NCBI GenBank assembly: GCA_038255145.1 | Contig: JBBSLP010000101.1 | Coordinates: forward strand, 1 to 12,246 | Direction of reading: 5' to 3' | Length of the DNA: 12,246 bases | Origin: WHTX01 sp038255145 | GTDB lineage: Bacteria; Actinomycetota; Acidimicrobiia; Acidimicrobiales; CAIXPF01 | Shown: positions 7,515 through 12,246 of the stretch, piece by piece | Position numbering within the stretch: position 1 is the first letter of the stretch | Layout: the number at the start of each line of letters is the position of its first letter | Position numbers and translations under genes: made by a program | The notes under the pieces: generated by a model | Told to the model about the DNA's origin: nothing | The model's input: the letters and a program-made list of their open reading frames with translations, nothing else | Database searches by the model: none

Positions 7515-8254
7515 GGTCGACCCCCCTGGCGGGCCAGCACCCAGGCCCCCGCCCCCACGCCCAGGGCCGAGGCCAGCACCGCGGCCCCGTTGGGCAGCAC
7601 GGGTAGCCCTCCGGCGGCGATGGCCGCCCCGGCCAGGGCCGCGGCCCGGCCCGGTGCCGTGCGCAGGTGGGGGAGCAAGAGGGCCAAGAAGCCGGCCGCG
7701 AAGGCGGCGTCGAGGCCGAAGGCGCTGGGGTCGGCCAACTGCGATCCGCCGGTGGCGCCGAGGAAGGTGCCCAGGTTCCAGCACAGGAACAACGAGATGC
7801 CGGTGGCGAAGAAGGCCTCCCGGGCCCGGTGCTCGTCGGGTTGGGCGGTGGCCATGGCCGTCGTCTCGTCGATGACGAGGTGGGACGCCGCCAGGCGGGC
7901 GGACCGGCGCCGGGGGAGCAGGGGGCCGACGGTGACGCCGTAGACCCCGTTGCGGGCGGCCAGCAGCAGGGCCGAGCCCAACCCGGCCACCACCGAGCCG
8001 CCCCCGGCCACGATGGATACGAGGGCGAACTGCGAGGCCCCGGTGAAGGTCAGCAGGGACAGCGCGCCGGCCTGGGGCACGCTCAGCCCGCTGGTCGAGG
8101 CGAGCACGCCGAAGGCCACGCCGAACACGCTCACGGCGGCACCGAGGACGATGCCGTCCCGTACGTGGCGGCGGTCCGGCGCAGTCCCCCGGCCGCCATC
8201 GGTGGCCGGGGGAGGGGGTTCGTCTGGCAGCGGTCGCCCTTCCTCGGGTAGCAA
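7511..8254 (-). CDS. azlC: AzlC-family branched-chain amino acid transport large subunit
   Basis: This is the large membrane subunit of an AzlCD/BrnFE-type amino acid exporter. Family landmarks are visible: VFGVAFG (43-49) in the first helix, LTFTGASQFA (68-77), RNGVYG (101-106), HLVIDETTAM (125-134), and DAAFAAGFLALLLP (182-195). Length is 247 residues. The start is uncertain. TTG at 8254 is the only ATG/GTG/TTG between an in-frame TAG at 8264-8266 and the first membrane helix, and it has no clear ribosome site. A CTG at 8230 with GAGGAAGGG ahead of it is a conceivable rare start. The first ~28 residues are Pro/Asp/Gly-rich and not conserved in the family. The gene is divergent from the crotonase gene, 25 bp away, and coupled to azlD by ATGA. 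No Lrp-type regulator lies nearby. Confidence 0.9.
   Translation of the reverse strand: MLPEEGRPLPDEPPPPATDGGRGTAPDRRHVRDGIVLGAAVSVFGVAFGVLASTSGLSVPQAGALSLLTFTGASQFALVSIVAGGGSVVAGLGSALLLAARNGVYGVTVGPLLPRRRSARLAASHLVIDETTAMATAQPDEHRAREAFFATGISLFLCWNLGTFLGATGGSQLADPSAFGLDAAFAAGFLALLLPHLRTAPGRAAALAGAAIAAGGLPVLPNGAAVLASALGVGAGAWVLARQGGRP
8185..8213. promoter_or_regulatory. Long near-perfect inverted repeat near the azlC/crotonase divergence
   Basis: The arms 8185-8197 and 8201-8213 pair over 13 positions around the 3-nt loop ATC. Twelve are Watson-Crick and one (8195/8203) is G-T on the plus strand. It lies in azlC codons 14-24, inside the non-conserved leader, and 67 bp before the crotonase start. 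The G-T pair is a permitted G-U in plus-strand RNA but becomes C-A in azlC mRNA, so the fold favours plus-strand transcripts. It could be an operator for divergent promoters or an RNA hairpin. It is the longest stem I found in the window. Confidence 0.4.
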
Positions 8255-8279
8255 GTGCGGACGCTACCCAGGGGGAGCC

Positions 8280-9152
8280 GTGGGCACCACCAATTACGAG
8301 ACCATCAAGTACGAGGTCGAGGACCGGATCCTCACCATCACCTTGAACCGTCCCGAGCGCCTCAACGCGTTCAACACCACGATGATGAACGAGATGATCG
8401 ACGCCTTCGATCGCTCCGACGCCGACGATGACATCCGTGTCGTCATCATCACCGGGGCCGGTCGGGGCTTCTGCGCTGGCGCCGACCTCGAGAAGGGTGC
8501 CGACACCTTCAACTACGACAACAACGCCAAGGGCCGTGATGTCGGCGGCGTCGAGCGCGACGGCGGCGGTCTGCTCACGCTGCGCATCTTCGAGTCCCTC
8601 AAGCCCGTCATCGCCGCCGTCAACGGCCCCGCCGTGGGCATCGGCATGACCATGCAGCTGCCCATGGACATCCGCATCGCCGCGGAGAGCGCCCGCTTCG
8701 GCTTCGTGTTCAGCCGCCGGGGCATCGTGCCCGAGGCGGCGTCGAGCTTCTTCCTGCCCCGCGTCGTCGGCATCAGCCAGGCCCTGGAGTGGACCTACTC
8801 GGGTCGGGTGTTCCCCGCCTCCGAGGCCCTGGCCGGTCGGCTCGTGTCCCGGGTCGTGCCCGACGACCAGCTCATCGCCACCGCCCGTGAGCTGGCCAAG
8901 GAGATCGCCGAGAACACCTCGGCCATCTCCGTCACCATGATCCGCCACATGATGTGGCGGTTGCTGGGCGCCGAGCACCCCATGGAGGCCCACCAGCTCG
9001 ACTCGCGGGGCATCCAGTCCCTGGGCCGGGGCGCCGATGCCGCCGAGGGTGTGACCTCGTTCCTCGAGAAGCGCAAGGCCAACTTCACCCTGGGTCCGGC
9101 CAACGACATGCCCGAGTGGTTCCCGTGGTGGGAGCAGCCCGAGTTCACCTGA
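8280..9152 (+). CDS. Crotonase-superfamily acyl-CoA enzyme, probably enoyl-CoA isomerase-like
   Basis: This is a cytosolic enzyme acting on acyl-CoA thioesters in fatty-acid or related beta-oxidation. The 290-residue sequence shows the crotonase fold: NRPERLNAFN (23-32), the first oxyanion-hole segment GRGFCAGADL (61-70), and the second, NGPAVGIG (115-122). The two glutamates of true enoyl-CoA hydratases (rat E144 and E164) align by eye with T124 and F144. Instead E152 sits in IVPEAASSF, the position used by the catalytic Glu of Eci1/ECI2-type delta3,delta2-enoyl-CoA isomerases (PEGCSS motif). I therefore favour isomerase-like or another non-hydratase chemistry. The GTG start has a strong G-rich ribosome site (GGGGGAG) just ahead and begins where conservation begins; the open frame further upstream is antisense to azlC. 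The C-terminus is rich in Trp and Pro. The substrate is unknown. Confidence 0.92.
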   Translation: MGTTNYETIKYEVEDRILTITLNRPERLNAFNTTMMNEMIDAFDRSDADDDIRVVIITGAGRGFCAGADLEKGADTFNYDNNAKGRDVGGVERDGGGLLTLRIFESLKPVIAAVNGPAVGIGMTMQLPMDIRIAAESARFGFVFSRRGIVPEAASSFFLPRVVGISQALEWTYSGRVFPASEALAGRLVSRVVPDDQLIATARELAKEIAENTSAISVTMIRHMMWRLLGAEHPMEAHQLDSRGIQSLGRGADAAEGVTSFLEKRKANFTLGPANDMPEWFPWWEQPEFT

Positions 9153-9175
9153 CCCCCCCCGGTCCCGAGGGGGTC
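9151..9175 (+). terminator. Hairpin at the end of the crotonase gene
   Basis: GACCCCC (9151-9157) pairs perfectly with GGGGGTC (9169-9175) around an 11-nt loop and starts inside the TGA stop codon. It is well placed for a terminator but lacks a T-run. Confidence 0.35.
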
Positions 9176-9309
9176 GAGGACGTGAGTGGCCGGGCGCTGC
9201 GTGATCAGCCCCGGCCGTGGTCCTGCGGCAGTGATCCGCCGGACATCGTGAGCATAGGGCACGCCCGCGGGGAGGGTCCGCCGAGCCCCGCCCAACGGGG
9301 CCACGCCAG

Positions 9310-9350
9310 GTTGGTGACGACGCCACCAACTCGGTGACGAGCTGTCAGCT
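9310..9350 (+). promoter_or_regulatory. Compact repeat cluster upstream of the secreted-protein gene
   Basis: Three repeats lie within 41 bp. GTTGGTG (9310-9316) and CACCAAC (9324-9330) form a 7-bp inverted repeat. GGTGACGA occurs at 9313-9320 and again at 9333-9340, exactly 20 bp apart. AGCTG-T-CAGCT (9340-9350) is a perfect palindrome. The 20-bp phasing and nested symmetry suggest a protein-binding or RNA-structure site, 32 bp before the preferred ATG. The rest of the 9153-9381 gap shows nothing clear beyond the terminator candidate. Confidence 0.3.
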
Positions 9351-9381
9351 GGCTCCGACAGATGCCGAACACATCGGCGTG

Positions 9382-10704
9382 ATGCCGAGAACCCGTCCCC
9401 AACCTCCACGCGCCCGCCCCCGCCGCTACGCCGGGGCCGCCAGCCTGCTGGCCATGGTCCTGGCCTCGCCGTTGCTGGCCATCCCCGCCGGTGCGACCGA
9501 GAGCCTGGCCGAGCCCCAGCAGCTGACCGCCGCCGGTGATCTGGCCCGGGCTGCGGCCGACGCGGAGGACTTCCAGGGTGGCGAACTGGTGCCCATGGCG
9601 CCGTCACGCCTCTTCGACAGCCGCATCGGCCTGGGCCGCCCGGGCACCGCCGCCCTGGCCGCGGGTTCGGTGACCACGGTGCAGGTGACCGGCGTGGGCG
9701 GCGTCCCCGTCGACGGCGTGGGGGCCGCGGTGGTCAACCTGACGGCCACGGGGGCCTCGGCACCGGGCTACGCCACCCTGTTCGACTGCGACGAGGGCGT
9801 GCCCACGGCCTCCAACGTCAACATCGCCCCCGGGGAGACGGTGGCCAACCAGGTGCTCGTTCCCCTGAACACCCCGGGCCAGGCCTGCCTGTTCGTGGCC
9901 TCGTCCCCGGCCCACGTCGTCATCGACGTCGCCGGCTGGTACACCGACGGCGACAGCACCGCCTACGGCGACCGCCTCCACCCCGTGGATCCGGTCCGGG
10001 TGCGTGACACCCGCACCCAGGACGGGGCCGTGGGCGCCGGGGCCAGCATCGTCGTCCCCCTGGGCGGGGTGGTCGTCCCCCCGACGGCCACCGCCGTCAT
10101 CCTCAACGTCACCGCGGTGACCCCCACGGCGGAGACCTACGTCGTGGCCTACCCCTCGAACGGGGCCCGTCCCGGCGCCACCAGCCTCACCGTCATGGGT
10201 GGTCAGACCCGGGCCGCCCACGTCACCGCGGTGTTGTCGCCCGACGGCAAGGTGGCCCTGACCAACGCCGCGGGGTCGGTGCACCTGGTGGTCGACGTCC
10301 TCGGGTACTACGAGCCCTCCGCCGACCACACCACCCTCGCCGGCCGGGTCCTGGCCCTCAGCCCGGAGCGGATCCTCGACACCCGGGACGACGCCCACGG
10401 GCCGCTACGGGCGGGGTGGGCGGCGATCCTGGACTTCTCGAGGCTGGAAGCCGCCCTGGCGCCGGACCACGTCGCCGCCCTGATCGTCAACGTCACGGCC
10501 ACGGACAGCACGGCGGAGACGTTCGTCGCCGCCTACCCCGGTGACCGCGCCTGGCCGGGCACGTCGAACCTCTACGTGGTGCCGGGCCAGACCGTGCCCA
10601 ACCTGACGCTGCAGCGCCTGGGCGCCGACCACACCACCAAGCTGCTCAGCGGCGCGGGCACGGTTCACGCCATCGAGGACATCCAGGGCATCGTGTTCGG
10701 CTGA
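9382..10704 (+). CDS. Secreted protein of three tandem ~115-residue modules
   Basis: This is a predicted exported protein of unknown function. I start it at ATG 9382 (440 residues). This gives an Arg-rich N-region, a hydrophobic core (about 17-34) and a signal-peptidase site after AGA near residue 38. An upstream GTG at 9334 would add 16 unlikely residues. The mature part holds three related modules: about 74-187, 200-311 and 325-440. Each begins with an R-[LVI]-x-D-[ST]-R motif (RLFDSR, RVRDTR, RILDTR) and has an internal NLTAT/NVTAV/NVTAT strand. The first two end in VIDVAGWY and VVDVLGYY; the third ends in a decayed HAIEDIQGIVFG. Only module 1 has a Cys pair (C136, C169). Similar modules are frequent in secreted proteins of Acidimicrobiia, often attached to enzymes, but here no catalytic domain is present. 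The pattern suggests beta-rich surface or carbohydrate-binding repeats, which is inference. Confidence 0.82.
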   Translation: MPRTRPQPPRARPRRYAGAASLLAMVLASPLLAIPAGATESLAEPQQLTAAGDLARAAADAEDFQGGELVPMAPSRLFDSRIGLGRPGTAALAAGSVTTVQVTGVGGVPVDGVGAAVVNLTATGASAPGYATLFDCDEGVPTASNVNIAPGETVANQVLVPLNTPGQACLFVASSPAHVVIDVAGWYTDGDSTAYGDRLHPVDPVRVRDTRTQDGAVGAGASIVVPLGGVVVPPTATAVILNVTAVTPTAETYVVAYPSNGARPGATSLTVMGGQTRAAHVTAVLSPDGKVALTNAAGSVHLVVDVLGYYEPSADHTTLAGRVLALSPERILDTRDDAHGPLRAGWAAILDFSRLEAALAPDHVAALIVNVTATDSTAETFVAAYPGDRAWPGTSNLYVVPGQTVPNLTLQRLGADHTTKLLSGAGTVHAIEDIQGIVFG

Positions 10705-10708
10705 CACC

Positions 10709-10725
10709 GCGGGCGCGCGTCCCGC
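10709..10725. terminator. Short hairpin between convergent genes
   Basis: GCGGG (10709-10713) and CCCGC (10721-10725) form a 5-bp stem with a 7-nt loop. It lies in the 31-bp gap between the stop codons of the secreted-protein gene and the MpaB-like gene. It is short, lacks T-runs, and could be chance. Confidence 0.2.
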
Positions 10726-10735
10726 CCCGTCGGGC

Positions 10736-11599
10736 TCAGGCCGCAGTGGCCTGGGGCTCGAGGGCCCAGCCCAACACGCCGAGCACGGCCGCGGTAGCGG
10801 GGCGGACCACCAGGGGCTCGAGGAGGGGAGGCACCGGCAACCACAGCTTGCGACGGATGTCGGACGGCAGCAGGCCGATGGCCGCTCCGGCCACCGCCGC
10901 GTAGGGCGGCACCGCGGCCAGGGGCACGGGCGGGGTGAGCAGGAAGCGCACGGCCTGGTGGGCCTCGGAGGTGGCCCGCAGTTCGGGGCGGATGGCCACC
11001 AGGTAGGCCTGCAGGTCGTCCCAGTTGCGGGGGGCGTCGACCACCCCCAGGCGTTCGCCCACCACGGCCATCTCGGCCACGTAGCCGTCGTGGTCCGCAG
11101 CGTCGAAGCGTCCCCGTCCGAAGCGGTCGTAGGCCCGGGCGAAGCTGTCGACCTCGGTGGCGTGCACCCAGGCCAGCAGGTGGGGGTCCGATGCCCGGTA
11201 CGGCACCCCCGCCGGGCTCGTGCCCGTCACCCGCTCGTGCACCCGTCGGACCCGCTCGATGGCCACCTCGGCCTCGGCCTCGGTGCCGAAGGTGGTGATC
11301 CCCACGAAGGCCGCGGTGCGCCGCAACCGACCCCAGGGCTGTTGGCGGTAGTCGGAGTGCTGGGCCACCCCGGCCATGGCCAGCGGGTGCACGGTCTGGA
11401 AGAAGAGGGAACGCAGGCCGCCCACCAGCATGGACGTGTCAGCGTGGACCCGTCGGGTGACGCTGTCGGGGGCGAACAGCCCGGGCTCGGTGCTCAGCTG
11501 GACCCGACGGGGCTCGCGCTCGCCGCCCAGCAGGTGGCGCATGTGCCCGCCCAGCCACGATCGCAACTGCTCGAGAGGTTCAGGTCCGGGGGAGTCCAC
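10736..11599 (-). CDS. MpaB / latex-clearing-protein-like oxygenase family protein (DUF2236)
   Basis: This is a member of the DUF2236 family, which includes the rubber oxygenase Lcp (a haem-b enzyme) and fungal MpaB. Most bacterial members have no known substrate. I prefer the GTG at 11599 (287 residues) because AGGGTGG sits 6 bp before it; a GTG at 11638 would add 13 residues without a ribosome site. With the 11599 start, family-typical segments are RRVHAD (49-54), FFQTVHPLAMAGVAQHSDY (66-84), TAAFVGITTFGT (95-106), and AWVHAT (143-148). H146 in AWVHAT is the likely haem-ligand equivalent. A hydrophobic C-terminal helix (about 268-280) may contact the membrane. No signal peptide is seen, unlike secreted Lcp. 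It lies 65 bp downstream of the TPR gene in the same direction and could share its transcript. The reaction is unknown. Confidence 0.88.
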   Translation of the reverse strand: MDSPGPEPLEQLRSWLGGHMRHLLGGEREPRRVQLSTEPGLFAPDSVTRRVHADTSMLVGGLRSLFFQTVHPLAMAGVAQHSDYRQQPWGRLRRTAAFVGITTFGTEAEAEVAIERVRRVHERVTGTSPAGVPYRASDPHLLAWVHATEVDSFARAYDRFGRGRFDAADHDGYVAEMAVVGERLGVVDAPRNWDDLQAYLVAIRPELRATSEAHQAVRFLLTPPVPLAAVPPYAAVAGAAIGLLPSDIRRKLWLPVPPLLEPLVVRPATAAVLGVLGWALEPQATAA

Positions 11600-11664
11600 T
11601 GCCGGCCACCCTAGGCAGGCTCCCGACACTGGGCCCACGCACCCCGTCGGCGCCTGGGTCAGGG

Positions 11665-12246
11665 TCAGCCGAAGAACCAGAACCGACGCTTGCGCTTCTT
11701 GCCGGGGGCAACGGGCTCGGGTGCCGGGCTCGACCCGTTGCGAGACGGTGCCGCGCCGGTGGCCGGTCCGCTGGGCCGATCGGCCACCGCGGTCGTCGTG
11801 CCGTTGCGCTGGGCCACGTGGGCCTCGACGCCCCGGGCGGCCACGTCGCTGCGCAGCTGGTGGGCCCGCACGTCGTCGCCGAGCACGGCGTAGCTGTTGG
11901 CCAGGTTGTTGCGGGCGGTGAGGGTGTGGGGGTGGTCGGGACCGAGGATGCGCTCGCAGTCGGCCAGGGCCCGTTCCCGCAGGTCCAGCGCCTCGCGGTG
12001 ACGACCCAGAGCCGCGTGGCTGTTGGCCAGGTTGTTGCGGGCGGTGAGGGTGTGGGGGTGGTCGGGACCGAGGATGCGCTCGCGTTCGAGCAGGACCTGG
12101 GTGCGCAGGTCGAGGGCTTCCTGGTGCTGGCCGAGGTCGGCGTGGCTGTTGGCCAGGTTGTTGCGGGCGCCGCGGGTCGGGGGGTGGTCGGCGCCGAGCA
12201 CCCGCTCGCGTTCGACCAGGACCTGGGTGCGCAGGTCGAGGGCTTC
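11665..12246 (-). CDS. Kinesin-light-chain-type TPR repeat protein, 5' part beyond window
   Basis: This is the C-terminal 193 residues of a longer protein. The frame is open to the right edge, so the start and any N-terminal domain are unseen. It carries 42-residue TPR units of the TPR_10/TPR_12 kind with LGPDHPHTLTARNNLANS junctions: a partial unit (1-26), full units at 27-68 and 69-110, and a degenerate last unit from 111 to about 145. A Ser/Pro/Ala-rich linker (about 146-181) and a basic-aromatic tail, KKRKRRFWFFG (183-193), follow. Such repeats form protein-binding superhelices. In actinobacteria they often follow NB-ARC-type NTPase domains in signalling or conflict proteins, but whether that applies here cannot be judged. 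The neighbouring downstream gene is the MpaB-like oxygenase. Confidence 0.87.
   Translation of the reverse strand, partial: EALDLRTQVLVERERVLGADHPPTRGARNNLANSHADLGQHQEALDLRTQVLLERERILGPDHPHTLTARNNLANSHAALGRHREALDLRERALADCERILGPDHPHTLTARNNLANSYAVLGDDVRAHQLRSDVAARGVEAHVAQRNGTTTAVADRPSGPATGAAPSRNGSSPAPEPVAPGKKRKRRFWFFG
11894..12246. repeat. 126-bp tandem coding repeats of the TPR gene
   Basis: The block beginning CTGTTGGCCAGGTTGTT recurs at 11894, 12020 and 12146, exactly 126 bp apart (42 codons). The first 63 bp are identical between the copies at 11894 and 12020. The second halves of the copies at 12020 and 12146 are also nearly identical. The array continues past the window edge. Confidence 0.9.

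Noticed and set aside
7950..8279. Upstream extension of the crotonase frame by 110 codons
   Set aside because: The extension is antisense to azlC and has no crotonase homology. The GTG at 8280 has a strong G-rich ribosome site and begins just before the conserved region.
7515..9329. Minus-strand frame continuing upstream of azlD through azlC and the crotonase gene
   Set aside because: It is open but runs through another frame of azlC and antisense to the crotonase. The ATGA overlap marks the true azlD start at 7514.
9382..9500. Tat-type signal in the secreted protein because of the Arg pair at residues 14-15
   Set aside because: The context lacks the S/T-R-R-x-F-L-K pattern and the N-region is generally Arg-rich. 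An ordinary Sec signal is sufficient.
11894..12246. CRISPR-like repeats
   Set aside because: The 126-bp period equals 42 codons with an unbroken frame encoding TPR units. There are no short palindromic repeats with unique spacers.

Overview
The window is very GC-rich, uses GTG and TTG starts freely, and looks like a chromosomal segment from a high-GC actinobacterium. The best guess is the class Acidimicrobiia (Iamia/Ilumatobacter-like). The evidence is actinobacterial-type FtsE/FtsX, a long actinobacterial-type MalQ, kinesin-light-chain-like TPRs, and a secreted protein made of about 115-residue modules of a kind I associate with that class. The taxonomic call is an inference; there is no rRNA or other marker gene.

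Layout from left to right. (1) An IS1182-like transposase on the minus strand runs off the left edge, and its 5' end lies only 77 bp from the next gene. (2) A plus-strand block follows: a two-domain family III (CaiB/BaiF) CoA-transferase, the divisome regulator pair ftsE-ftsX, and a GH77 4-alpha-glucanotransferase (malQ) starting 16 bp after ftsX. (3) Facing malQ is the minus-strand azlC-azlD pair, a branched-chain amino acid exporter with an ATGA overlap. (4) Divergent from azlC, only 25 bp away, is a crotonase-fold acyl-CoA enzyme whose active-site pattern looks more like an enoyl-CoA isomerase than a hydratase. (5) A secreted three-module protein of unknown function follows. (6) It converges on a minus-strand pair: an MpaB/latex-clearing-protein-like (DUF2236) oxygenase, and upstream of it the 3' end of a TPR-repeat gene that runs off the right edge.

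Functional themes: CoA-thioester metabolism (CoA-transferase, crotonase), cell division and peptidoglycan hydrolase control (FtsEX), glycogen/maltodextrin turnover (MalQ), amino acid export (AzlCD), and a cell-surface or secreted component. Apart from ftsEX and azlCD, the neighbours do not form an obvious single pathway. No stretch over 300 bp lacks a gene. The longest gaps (3398-3581 and 9153-9381) hold candidate hairpins and repeat-type regulatory signals. No tRNA, rRNA, CRISPR array or prophage was seen. I found no clear new multi-gene system. The items most worth a second look are the asymmetric CoA-transferase fusion, the crotonase active site, the long inverted repeat between azlC and the crotonase, and the homogenised TPR repeats with a basic-aromatic tail.
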